Numbered from the stretch's first letter, positions 13,179-24,137 are shown. The stretch is 64,000 nt of DNA from Paraphysomonas bandaiensis (GCA_965644295.1 CBFFRP010000066.1:310001-374000); one strand, 5' to 3'. Translations and numbers: made by a program. Notes: generated by a model not told the origin, from the sequence alone.

Positions 13179-15593
13179 CTAGGCCTTGCTCATGGGACTC
13201 ATGGTCACATCTGAAGTCGGCGGTGCAGCAGGTTTTCTAGAGGCAACAACTAATGCTGCCACAGAAATAGCAATTCCAACAACCGCTATCACCAGAATTG
13301 TTGATGTGAGACCCACAACGGTTGTGAGCTGATCATCATCGTCTTTGCTGGAGCTGGAGCTGGACCTTCCGTTATCATCATCATCTTCACCCAACAGTGA
13401 CGTGGAGGAGTACGACACGATCCTCCACGAAAGGGTATAGTCATTATAATTAGACACAGAGAAGGGAATTCCATTATACTCATATGATCCATCTTCAGTG
13501 ATGGAATTAGACTGCATATAGTAGCTGATTTTGCTGATATAGTAATCCCCAACATTGTAGGCTTTAAGCTGATTTTCGGCAGAAGAATCTGTAAGAGTAG
13601 CATGGCATGAGGAAGCAATCATATCGTATTCATTGTCCGCCTGGGTCTCGAATATGAATATACCTTCACCACTGCTAGCAAAATCCGACAATAAATCTTC
13701 CAACTCACTGATATAAAAGTCAATTCCAACAACCCCCACAAGTGTATTGCCATCATAAACAGGAAGGGCATATGTCATGCCGAGGGCACCATTTTGGGCA
13801 AACACATACACAGAAGAATATACGCCTGCAGCCTTGCTCACAGCCTACGCATGTGTGAATAATAACCATGTAAGATCGGCTCAAAACCATGCATCATGCT
13901 AAATACACGTAACAGGACATATTTCCACTCTACCTGGGTATACCATGGCCGAACCCTAGGGTCATACAGCTTAGTCGAAATGGGCGAACCCACTGCCCGA
14001 CCATCGTCATCCACTTCGAAGGTACTTCTAGAATAACAAACGCGCATAAGTATGTATACATACCGCTCAAATTGCAAATAAAACTGCAATGCATTACTTA
14101 CCGGTTCAAATCGTCGCCATCCTCACGAAACCATGAGACCATGTCGTATGTCTTAGTGCCCACAAAACCGATGAAAGTACCATCTTCAAAGCCCATATAG
14201 GAATCCGGTACGCCCGTTCCATGACCGTAAAAGGTATTTATAACACCCCAGAGGTAGTCCTGTAGCCCATTGTCCAGGTCCAAGGCCGTGGGTGCAGCGT
14301 AGCTACTCACAAGCTCTAAGTACATTGCGCTGTCAACCAGACCAGCCATTTGCTTCGGGACAACGAGAAATTCATCTAGGTCTCCTTGAACTATACTGAG
14401 CGTATCAAGTTCAAGCTCATATTCACAGTCATCATCGCTGATTGCATCAGCAACGACTACAATGTACCAGTGCAGTGAATCCACTACAAAATTTTTCACT
14501 GTCACATACTCGTCATTGTATTTCAGGGTCTGATCTGAAACATAGTTATTATCGAGGATATACGTGGCTGAGGTACTGATTTGCGCATCGGAAGACTGCT
14601 TTGCGTTGGTGCGGGTCTCTCCGTCTGAATTAACGACAGCTGCTCCGTTGGAGGTAGCAATGAGAGTGCCGTCCATCTCCATCATATACGCAACTTCGTT
14701 GTGTGTACTACCAGAAACAGCGGACGAGAACATTTCCGAAATGTCAACCGTTGTGAAGTCCATAGCGGCTACACCCATAATGGAGGTGCCATTATCAGAG
14801 GTAAATCCTTTGCAAGGGGTGATGCCCAGTAATCCGCTGTCCGCAAACACGTACCAATCAGACCATACCTTCGCACAGGTAAATTGACCCGATAGATCAG
14901 CTTCACATGCTGCCTTAGCGTCAATGTACCAAGGGCGAATTCGTGGATCATAAGCAAAACTAGAAACAGGTGCCGACCCGGTGGAATCTCCGTTAGCTCC
15001 ATCGTAGGTCCATATGGATGCTTGCTCCGCGTTAGCATCATAGGCCCCCGCAGATCGCCATATTAGCTGAGAGTCCGAAGCGAAATAGCCGACAAACTCT
15101 CCTCCACTTTCGTAACCCAAGTAATGACTATCCACAAGATTCAGCACAGAATCATATACAGTTCTTTGAATGGGAGGGTCTGTATCATCAATCACTTGAG
15201 GCTCAGAATTAATACCCATGTAGCCAACAGTGTCAATGAACAGATTAATGACATCTGTCGAAATCTAAAACATGTTATTACACAGAGCACCATATACCAT
15301 ATATACACATATATACACATATACATGTATATATATACATCTACACACACATAAGCATATACACCTACATACACATATATATATACACATATACATGTAT
15401 ATATACACCTACACACATACACACATACGCATATATACATACATACACATATGCTTACATCTAAATACTTCTGTAGTTCAGTGTGGAGACCTGTCGCCAC
15501 ACTATCTGTTACTGTACTCTCACAGGTGTCTCCTCTGACATGAATGTGAGGGAGTGTCAGTATGACAGCTACATACAGCAGATTACACAGCAT
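13179..15593 (-). CDS. Type I membrane protein with tandem Cache domains (extracellular sensor)
   Basis: Minus-strand exons are 15593-15459, 15264-14102, 14027-13934 and 13844-13179, all GT-AG, giving 685 residues. The ATG at 15593 opens a hydrophobic signal peptide. Two copies of the Tyr-Asp-Pro-Arg-x-Arg-Pro-Trp-Tyr motif typical of Cache domains occur: the first is followed by Ile-Asp-Ala-Lys near the N-terminal third, the second lies on exon 3. A single transmembrane helix lies near the C-terminus after an acidic Ser/Asp stretch, followed by a short basic, Pro-rich tail. Cache domains bind small ligands outside the cell. No kinase, methyl-acceptor or VWA domain is attached, so signalling would need a partner. 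Intron 1 holds a TACA/TATA microsatellite. Confidence 0.85.
15298..15450. repeat. (TA/CA)n microsatellite inside intron 1 of the Cache gene
   Basis: Alternating ACATATAC units fill most of intron 1. The low-complexity Tyr/Ile/His translations across it are not genes. Confidence 0.9.
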
Positions 15594-15847
15594 CGGCACT
15601 TGTTCACACTAGTGTATGTGTGTTATAGTGATGAGGTGTTCAACTAGTCATAGAGAGGTGTGCAGTTTGTCAGAGGGGGTGTCCAGGGGGGGGGGGTCTA
15701 TCCACAGGGGGGGTGTATGGGTTAGTTGTTGTTGTGTACTGTCAGAGGAGTGTGTATGTTCATCATATCTTCAAACAGAGTATCCATACATACACTGCTG
15801 CTGCTGCTGTATCTAGATATGAGGGTTCTGATACATACACTGCTGTA

Positions 15848-15991
15848 TCGTATGCATCTTATTTTTTCGGGAATAAATTGAAGCAAAATTCTTCTATATT
15901 ACTGCAATACAACTACGGCTGGAATACACATAATTGTTATCTCAATATACGAGGCATCTTTGAACAAAAATATACAAAGGATGCCAATACG
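15848..15991 (+). repeat. Dispersed coding-like repeat, copy 1
   Basis: About 140 bp recur at 59173-59315 and 63412-63526. The translation (FGNKLKQ...YNYGWNTHN...IRGIFEQKYTKDA) is conserved between copies 1 and 2, which suggests descent from a coding sequence of a mobile element. No larger domain can be assigned. The flanks differ between copies. Confidence 0.7.
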
Positions 15992-16227
15992 AAAATCTTA
16001 TCCTACCACAACTACGAAGTCCAATATCTTTATCGTACAAAGTCCAATGTAACGAAATGTTCAGCATTTAATGGACTATTTCGTGTTAAAACCGCAGTAT
16101 TTCGATTGATGAAATGAAAAAGTTATGGAATTCAACATAAAAGACACTTTTTCATGCTTTTTTTCACGATTTTTGACCTTTCTCTTCTCTACAGTGAATT
16201 TCCCATCACTCGTATGAGAGGCCACCT

Positions 16228-16712
16228 ACCTACCTACCTACCTACATACATACATACATACATACATACATACATACATACATACATACATACATACATG
16301 TACATACATACATACATACATACACACATACATACATACATACATACATACATACATACATACATACATACATACATACATACATACATACATACATACA
16401 TACATACATACATACATACATACATACATACATACATACATACATACATACATACATACATACATACATACATACATACATACATACATACATACATACA
16501 TACATACATACATACATACATACATACATACATACATACCTACCTACCTACCTACCTACCTACACACATACATATATACATACGTACATGCACACATACA
16601 TACATACATACATACATACATACATACATACATACATACATACATACATACATACATACATACATACATACATACATACATACATACATGCATACATACA
16701 TACATACATACA
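16228..16712. repeat. (TACA)n microsatellite array with TACC edges
   Basis: Nearly pure TACA tetranucleotides at 16240-16538 and 16589-16712, separated by a TACC block and a variant stretch. All six frames stay open, giving spurious His-Thr-Tyr-Ile and Met-Tyr-Val-Cys repeats. Confidence 0.95.
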
Positions 16713-16804
16713 TGCGTAGTTAGGAATACAGTGTTTAGGGGAAATGTAGCAGTTGGCTGTAGCATGCTCCAACTGACCCAACTGATTTATACACAGCAGT
16801 GTGG

Positions 16805-16815
16805 TATATATAAGC
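16805..16815 (+). promoter_or_regulatory. TATA-like element upstream of the small coiled-coil gene
   Basis: GTATATATAAG lies about 45-55 bp upstream of the ATG at 16859. A position just upstream of a short 5' leader suits a TATA box, but TATA sequences are common in this AT-rich DNA. Confidence 0.4.
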
Positions 16816-16858
16816 CACGTAGAGTCATTACACGCAACCCCCCCTAAAGAAGAGGAGA

Positions 16859-17440
16859 ATGCCTATAAGAGCGATAGCAGCGCCCATTGCTGACAATAGA
16901 GATGAGGTAGTGGCAAATGAGTTTGCGAATTCAATGCTTCAACGTTTATCGGATGTTGATATCAATGCGTTACACGACATGATAGATACGCAGAGAACGC
17001 ATTTCATAAGCTCAGAGATCTCCTTATATGATGATCAGTCAGCTACCATAAAGAGTGCAGTAAAAACGCGTATGTGATTATTACATTTTGTTGTTATATA
17101 TAAAAAACTTTCAGTGATTCGTAATTCATGCCCGGATGCATCCGATGAGGTGATTGGCTTGATATTCACTCAAGTGGCGCTCCAGTGTAACATAGGAGCC
17201 GACTATCTGATTGGAATCAATGCCATTACTCGTTTTCATACGGTATTTGCCATATTATTATCATAACATTCTTTGCTATAATACAACTCATGTTGACCTC
17301 AGATACGACAAATGCAAGACAACATAGGAGCGTTGCAGCGTAGTATGACCGAGGTGCAACTTAACCAACAGAACATACGTAATGATTTGGCCGAGATGCA
17401 ACAAAGCCTACAGGAGATATTACGTAGACTTCCCACTTAA
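16859..17440 (+). CDS. Small three-exon protein with C-terminal coiled coil, function unknown
   Basis: Exons 16859-17069, 17115-17242 and 17303-17440 join through two short GT-AG introns (45 and 60 bp) and give 158 residues. The spliced frame is uninterrupted and phases match exactly (477 nt), which supports a real gene. The protein is mostly helical in character. Exon 3 is a Gln/Leu-rich heptad-like stretch ending in a Leu-Arg-Arg-Leu-Pro-Thr tail, likely a coiled coil. No signal peptide or membrane segment is visible and I do not recognise the family. It sits directly after a (TACA)n array, with a TATA-like element upstream. Confidence 0.65.
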
Positions 17441-18311
17441 TGTGTGGCAGTTATTGGATCAACCGACAACAGTGCTGAATTATAAGCCATTAGCATGTCG
17501 GTTATCCGCAAATGACAGCATCAATTGGATTTCATTGTTTGGAATACTATTTTTGGCAGCATTTGGTTAGGATTTATTGAAGAGTGGATTTTATAATGAT
17601 ATGATAAGGTTAGGGTTAGTAACTGATGACTGAATATGAAAGTTTGGCATCTTACTCAAAGCTGAGTCATTTCTCGTACTATCTTACGTCATTACTAACT
17701 TGCATGGTCACTATTTACTGCCAATTAAATTAATTGGTCTTAATATTAATTGCAGTGTCCTGCATAAGACAGGATCGGTAAGAAGATGATTGCCAGACTA
17801 CGTATAGAATAGAGATATATATCTTTAAACTAGAAGGGTATTACGATTTACGCTATGGATCGAGCTGAACTTAGTTTTGTAGCTCAAGATCAATAGGAAA
17901 GACACGTAGTCGACCGTACAAAGCTCCACACATACATATTGAATGTCTTTTTATTTAGCAATAGGCGTTAAAAACTCGTTCCGATATAGCGGCTAGTTGA
18001 ATACTAGTCTACTAGTAAGCCTCTACCCATAACTAATCAGCACAAATTCTATTATCCTACTATTTAACGCTACAGAAGCTGCTTGTGCGTCGCCGCAAGC
18101 ACCAAGGTGCAACCACTTCCGTCCCACACATACAAACATACATGTATGTACTGTTGAGTTCTGCAATATGATGTGATATATATTGTACATTGTACAATTG
18201 AAGTGAGTTAAGAGTGTGCAATAGGCGAAGTCAACACAATGGTGTAACGGGTGATTATAGTTATAAAGGAATTAAATTCAGTTACTGATGTGTGACTATA
18301 TATTAGATATA
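17441..18311. other. Intergenic, no supported gene
   Basis: AT-rich. Frames are short and unconvincing. It is the 3' flank of the small coiled-coil gene. Confidence 0.5.
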
Positions 18312-18490
18312 GGACTCACTGGTGAAGATATGATACACAGATGTTTCACCAGATGTTACACGAATACGTAGTGCAGTGTTCATATTAATAATTATATTTT
18401 CTTACTTGAAAGTGCATTGTGTTTAATAAAGCAAGATTAAGGTTTAAGTGTAGAGCAAAGTAAACTTCAGTGAAATGTCCAATTCTAACA
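18312..18490. repeat. Dispersed repeat, copy B (partner at 12181-12370)
   Basis: Same orientation as copy A, with substitutions and a short deletion after ATACACAGATG. The best-conserved part is 18400-18480. Confidence 0.8.
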
Positions 18491-18959
18491 TGTATGAAGA
18501 AGGTGATGCCGTAGATAAGATATGTCTGTACATATATTACTATCAGACCATGTAAAGTTGTTTTCTAATCATTTATCAAGATGAAGGTGCTGCTGTAACT
18601 AAGAAATTGAAGCGTTTGTTATGCACTACTTAAAGTTATTAATGCCGTACACGATTCAACTTGCAGATTGCATTGTACAAGCTGCCGTACGAAACTGTAT
18701 CCTTCTGCTCTACCTCATGAGCAGTTACGATATGATTCACAATTATACCAGCACACTAGAAAAATTTACATCACTAGCACGTGGAGGAACATTGTTAAGG
18801 TTGCTGTATCCATCTGGCAGCAGCCCATTATCACTCAGGATAGTATTAACAAGTGACATCACGCACTGTACAAGCTTGAGTAAAAGCAATAACATCTCTC
18901 TTCTGTCTGTCAAACTTACAACTTATGAGACGATATGGTCATATTCCGCTCTCTCTATC

Positions 18960-19720
18960 TCCATAGAACCATAAATCATACAGACCGTTCAATGTTATTC
19001 TGGCTGGAAATCTCAAAACCCTTTGGGAACGAAGTGCATAATATGACCATTTTGCCAGTTAATAATTTTCCACCATTGCTCATTACATTCATTGTCTTGC
19101 ATGACGCTCTTCTTTGTCACTTCCATTTCTGTCCGCTTTGTGTCTTTGCTCTTGAACAAGCATTGAGTCACCTTTCCAGTCATAAAGTTCAATCATCAAT
19201 CAAGCTACTGAATCAGATCTACTCATCATATTCCACATCAGTACAAAATATGCCCACATGAACAAGATATAGGACCAACTGCCAGCAATGGCACAGGGAA
19301 CCAGTAACATAATCTTCGTCGCTAACATGTTACAACCATTCATATTTAACGGACTTTTACCCCCTTTTGGTTTCATGAGTTCTTTCTCCTTCAGTTCATT
19401 GATGTCTTTCTTGTAGCCATCTACGGCCTGGCTTAGTTCTACATATGGCCAAAGTAATCAGACAGATGTCTTTCGGGAATAGAATCTTCAAAATTTCATC
19501 ATCATCTAGAGCTTCAGGGTACTCTGCTTTATACCACGCTGTAATATGGCCAACCTTTGCTTGTATGCTGCTTTCATTCCTGCTTTAGTTCGTTTCTTCT
19601 TATAGTCAGATATATTATCAGCATTGGAGTCAACAGATACAACACGCTGTCGGCGTACACGGCCACTTCCTCTTCCCCTATGAGGTAACTCTTCCTCCCT
19701 GCCTGAACATGTCTCACTCA
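18960..19720 (-). pseudogene. Decayed minus-strand coding relic, family unknown
   Basis: Minus-strand reading gives sensible, charged protein pieces in shifting frames: an Arg-rich piece from 19710 to 19506 containing RTKAGMKAAYKQ, then a shifted piece with TAWYKAEYPEALDDDE (about 19540-19480), then a helical Lys/Glu-rich piece near 19435-19365, and another near 19170-19020. Either frameshifts or unrecognised introns separate them. It may be an old mobile-element protein. I cannot name it. Confidence 0.35.
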
Positions 19721-19872
19721 TGTTTGCAGTAAGTATGGTCGAATATTGATATATGCCACTAACGGCTGTCATGTTCGAGGAGAATAGTAGAGTATTCTAA
19801 CAGTGTTTTACAACTAATAAAGTGGCTATTTCCCTGTAAAATGGTATTTTTATTATATAAAAGTGCCGGTTT

Positions 19873-19969
19873 TTGTGTGAAGCCTAAAGCTTCACATATG
19901 CATTGAATATGATTATCTACTATATATTTGTCCGTATTCGAGGCATATGTGAAGCTTTTGGCTTCACAC
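19873..19969. repeat. Long perfect-looking hairpin (inverted repeat around AAGCTTCACATATGC)
   Basis: GTGTGAAGCCTAAAGCTTC...ATGC near 19876-19902 is followed after about 40 bp by its near-exact inverse at 19943-19969 (one loop-side mismatch pair). A third partial copy, AGCTTCACATATGCAGTCC, sits at 20002-20020 and abuts the (TACA)n array. Confidence 0.8.
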
Positions 19970-20020
19970 TAGGGGTTTTTAGATGAGGAAAAAACCCATA
20001 GAGCTTCACATATGCAGTCC

Positions 20021-20213
20021 ATACATACATACATACATACATACATACATACATACATACATACATACATACATACATACATACATACATACATACATAC
20101 ATACATACATACATACATACATACATACATACATACATACATACATACATACATACATACATACATACATACATACATACATACATACGTACATACATAC
20201 ATACATACATACA

Positions 20214-20247
<34 letters not shown>

Positions 20248-20495
20248 CATACATACATACATACATACATACATACATACATACATACATACATACATAC
20301 ATACATACATACATACATACATACATACATACATACATACATACATACATACATACATACATACATACATACATACATACATACATACATACATACATAC
20401 ATACATACATACATACATACATACATACATACATACATACATACATACATACATACATACATACGTACATACATACATACATACATACATACATA
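20021..20495. repeat. (TACA)n array, left half
   Basis: About 475 bp of almost pure TACA with few variants. It ends in TA immediately before the terminal repeat of the pogo-like element. The right half of what was probably one array resumes at 24012. Confidence 0.95.
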
Positions 20496-20579
20496 CAGCG
20501 CATTCTCGATATATCGCGGTATGTATATCGCGATACCCTTTTATATCGCGGATTTTGGTCCAGGACACTTCATCACACA

Positions 20580-20810
20580 TAATTATAATGGAAAACTGAG
20601 GTCATTTTCTGTTACAAGGGTAAGCATTTTTTTGGTAAGCATTCCTTACCAAAAAACGCCGAAAATCAATTTCTGTTTACCCTGGTAAGCATTTTCGGGG
20701 TAAGTTTTTGAAAATGCTTACCAAAATGCTTACCCTGGAGAGAGAGTGGGGGGGTAAAATTTGGAATCCTTACCATGTAGATTTTTTGTCGGGGTAAGGA
20801 TTTTGGGGAG
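20580..20810. repeat. GGTAAGCATT-type short repeat cluster
   Basis: Inside the left arm of the pogo-like element, GGTAAGCATTTT and its inverse TGCTTACC recur at least six times within 200 bp, forming overlapping hairpins. A similar pair occurs at 58760-58790. Confidence 0.6.
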
Positions 20811-21371
20811 CATAAAAACCTCTAGATGAACATATATCCATAGTATATTAATCACATTTATTGATAACATGAGTGATAGTGAGTCAATATAAGATCCTGT
20901 CGACGACACTCTCGTTGAATGCGAACCTGAGGATGAAATGTAATGAAGCGCAAGAGTCTTTTTCTCTCATCGAAGGACGTCTGCTCATAAGAAGGATATA
21001 TGTCTCATGATATTCAATGTCGCGTGCTGCAAGAACTTCGAATACCTGTTATTGAGAAATTTCTTCGTTACATACCCTCAATAACAGGAGGCTCATGAGA
21101 CCATTCTGGAGTCATTCCCTGAGAATGCATGGAGTTCACAAATAGCAACACTTGGACACCTGATTGAAACTTGGGCAAAAGCCGAAAAAGGCGGAGACAT
21201 GTTTGGCACTTACTGAAGAGTACACTAAGGAAAATGCACTGGGGGATATTTACCTCAAACAAATGCGTAATATGACTTTGGAGTGAACATCGAAGTGCAG
21301 GCAATTGAAAGCTGAATTGAAGCATTGAGTATAAGTTTACCTTCTGTTGTTAAGTTAATACTTCTCATATA

Positions 21372-21460
21372 ATGTCAAACTTTGATACAGAGGATGAGTA
21401 TGAGAAAACTTTTAATTGGTTAAGCAGTAGGGTTTCATTATCAAGTGACATTATAAGACA
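21372..21460 (+). repeat. Inverted partial copy of the hAT transposase 3' end
   Basis: The plus strand around 21383-21455 (including GAGGATGAGTATGAG and TTATCAAGTGAC) is roughly 80 percent identical to the minus strand at 21880-21795, which encodes the last residues of the hAT transposase (EDEYEETFN) and its 3' flank. It lies outside the hAT element, left of its target duplication. It may be a remnant of a second, related copy. Confidence 0.6.
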
Positions 21461-21591
21461 AGTACTAATAATTCAATTTACGGAAACCTTAATGCGTGTA
21501 AGAACCAGCTATCAGGTTATTTTATGCTATATGAGCTCTCTATTGTATATGCTTAAGTTTGTACATACCATCTGTACAACATAGGTTGAAT

Positions 21592-23251
21592 CAGGGATAG
21601 GGAACAATATATTGCAATACTATTGTTAGGTAGCGTTCCATCAATAGTATTGATGGATTTTTTAAACCGGCCCTACAATACTATTGCAATATATTGCAAT
21701 ATATTGTACAATATATTGCAATATATTAGTATGACTAATCAGTAAGTAAACACATCCGTAGTTTTCATTTTTAGTACTTGCCATATTTTATAAGGTCTAA
21801 GGTCACTTGATAATCAAACCCACTACTCTTAACTAATTAAAAGTTTCCTCATACTCATCCTCTGAGCCATCATCGGTGACATCATCATCACCATATTCAT
21901 TCAATATTGATTGAAATATGCTTGCATCCGGCCACAACTGTCGGTTAGCTTTCAGAAACAACAGCATATTAAGTGTAGTAGGATGCATACGTTTGCGCAA
22001 CACTGATATAATCAGTTTTGCTGCGCTGAACAGGCGTTCACACGTATTGGAAGTACATACTACATGACTCGTGCACCTGTACTTAGATATTTCAACTTTT
22101 CGCTTCTTAAGTTTTTGAGCTGATTGAAGAATTTTTTCCGCATAGCCAACTTCAGCTTCATCATCCTCTGTATTGTTGCAATAATCACTGTCTGAACGGA
22201 GATATATTCTAACAGCATCTTTCTCAGATCTTGTCAAGTCCAATTCTTCGCCTGCTTGGAGTTTTGCAATTCCATTCTCGAAATTCGGATCATTAACAAT
22301 GGGACTGTTTTTCTGTAAAGCAGATAGTGGATACTTTGGCCTAAAGTCCCTCAATAAGCCATCAAATATGTTCCGGCATTCATAAAGATTCACTTGACTT
22401 GATCCTCCAGTTTGAAGCAATTTCGAGACGCTTTCAAACTTCCTCAGGTCGTCTACAAGGGCGATTATTTCGGTATTCTGTCGAGGAGTAGGAATCATAT
22501 CAGTAACTGCAAGCGGTAAGTCTTCAATTTTTAATACATGATCTTTTATACGCATCCACTTTACGAGAACCTGAAACATAGAAGACCATCTTGTGACATT
22601 TACCCTTTCTGGTAGCAGACTGGTTTGGCCACGTAGCAATGCAGCATTCTTAATCTGCTTCAACTTCCCCATTAGTAGGTCTACTTTGCGAATAAGAGGC
22701 CTAATGCCTTCGTCAGATCTTGGTTATTCCTCTTCTCTTTGCTGCCAATGAGTTCATTGACAGCGAGATTTAGTCGGTGAGATGCACATCCAACTAGGGG
22801 TACACCTAATATATATTATAACATTCGACAATTTCACACAAGTAATACGGTGTTACCAGAATCAGTAGCCAATTTTCTGTTTGTAGCATTGTCACTATAG
22901 GATATATATACTATATTAAGAGAAGTACTGTACATACATGTGGAGAGGTGTAGAGTGCTGTTTGAGCTGGCGATACATAAAAAATAGAAAATAACATCAA
23001 AAATAGGCTTTTTTTCTTATTTTCCGGATATTTGTATACAGAGGCGTATATTTTGCACCATACAGTTGAGGATCTTCTCTTATATGACTATCATAATATT
23101 GATTGCAATATATTGCAATAGTATTGTGAGCTCTATTAACAGAAACACTATTGATGGAATATTTGACCAGTCCACCAATCAATATATTTTACAATATATT
23201 GCAATATATTGTACAATATATTGCAATACAATATATTGTTCCCTATCCCTG
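21592..23251 (-). mobile_element. hAT-superfamily transposon with 23-bp TIRs and 8-bp target duplication
   Basis: Both ends carry CAGGGATAGGGAACAATATA plus three further matching bases as inverted repeats (21592 and 23251 outermost). The 8-bp sequence GGTTGAAT occurs directly outside at 21584-21591 and 23252-23259. CAGGG ends and 8-bp duplications are hallmarks of hAT elements. Subterminal AATATATTGCAATAT palindromes crowd both ends. At 1660 bp it is short for an autonomous hAT and its transposase is broken, so it is probably immobile unless supplied in trans. Confidence 0.92.
21833..22920 (-). pseudogene. hAT transposase, 5' truncated and frameshifted
   Basis: The 279-residue open part (22672-21833) ends with the hAT dimerisation region: Thr-Cys-Glu-Arg-Leu-Phe-Ser-Ala-Ala-Lys, Arg-Lys-Arg-Met, and Leu-x-Phe-Leu-Lys-Ala-Asn. 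Upstream on the same strand a different frame reads CASHRLNLAVNE (about 22780-22745). It is preceded across a GT-AG intron (about 22857-22810) by SDNATNRKLATDS, matching the conserved hAT core. A frameshift between about 22745 and 22690 separates the two parts. No BED zinc finger or first catalytic Asp region was found, so the N-terminus is missing. Confidence 0.8.
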
Positions 23252-23423
23252 GGTTGAATATTGCTATGTTCTATATTGTTATTCATAATTTTCACTCTAT
23301 CGTGTTCATTACTAACACTCTAATAATCACAACATTGTTTTACTATTATAAAGATCAATTCTTTATTATAATGACACATAATGAAGAACAAATAAGAGCA
23401 GTATCACTGCACTTCAGCAGTCA

Positions 23424-23702
23424 ATGTCTTTAGAGGACGAAGGCGATGACGATGACGAGGATGATTGTATTAACACCAATGGAAATGATAGTGCTATTAC
23501 TGCTGTGCAAGCCGACAATGCTGTTTTAATGTTACTCGATTATGCTACCCAGGAGGGGCATTCAACAGCGCATATTGAGCTCCTCAGAAAAGTGCAGAAT
23601 AATATTCATACAGAAAGGCACAAGAATCATTCTAAGGTACAAACTTCTCTGCATCAGTTTTTTTCAGCACGTACTAAAGGTTCTGAAGTCCATGAAATTT
23701 AA
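23424..23702 (+). pseudogene. C-terminal relic of pogo/Tigger-like transposase with PIP box
   Basis: The 92-residue frame has an acidic linker (residues 1-12), a helical region containing LMLLDYATQEG and LLRKVQNNI, and then QTSLHQFF near the end. Acidic linker, helix and PIP box is the usual C-terminal order in Tigger/pogo transposases. The rest of the protein is not intact, and the hAT element lies between this piece and any N-terminal part. Confidence 0.6.
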
Positions 23703-24011
23703 TAATTTTATCTTATTGTTAGCTAGGAATGTAGTAAGTGTGTTAAGAAATTGAATACCATAAATTCCATAAATAATGATATATAACTTATTTCACAAAT
23801 TCTTTGCATGTGCCATTCAGTACAAGGAGTACTATGCTATACAGACACGACATTGTGGATATATTGCACAGTCTTAAGCTCCTTAAACTTGTTCTCTATG
23901 ACTTTGCGGAATACAGTGCTGTATTTTACTATTAAATTGTATATCGCGATATTGCGATATATCGCGATTTCCTCTCCAGGACACTTTCCGCGATATATCG
24001 AGAATGCGCTG

Positions 24012-24103
24012 TACATACATACATACATACATACATACATACATACATACATACATACATACATACATACATACATACATACATACGTACATACATACAT
24101 ACA

Positions 24104-24137
<34 letters not shown>

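Larger units (their letters stand above)
20496..24011 (+). mobile_element. pogo/Tigger-like DNA transposon, decayed, interrupted by a hAT element
   Basis: The ends are a perfect 24-bp inverted repeat beginning CAGCGCATTCTCGATATATC (20496-20519 and, inverted, 23988-24011). Each end is flanked by TA, the target duplication of the Tc1/mariner/pogo group, within a TACA array. Removing the hAT insertion and its duplicated target leaves about 1.85 kb, a normal pogo size. The plus-strand relic at 23424-23702 ends in QTSLHQFF, a PCNA-binding (PIP) box as found at the C-terminus of pogo/Tigger transposases. The N-terminal half (about 20868-21580) is full of stops, so the element is dead. Confidence 0.75.

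Noticed and set aside
16234-16781. Long open frames of repeated Met-Tyr-Val-Cys or His-Thr-Tyr-Ile on both strands
   Set aside because: They are translations of the TACA microsatellite. The unit has no stop codon in any frame, so openness means nothing. The same applies at 19920-20599 and 23837-24407.
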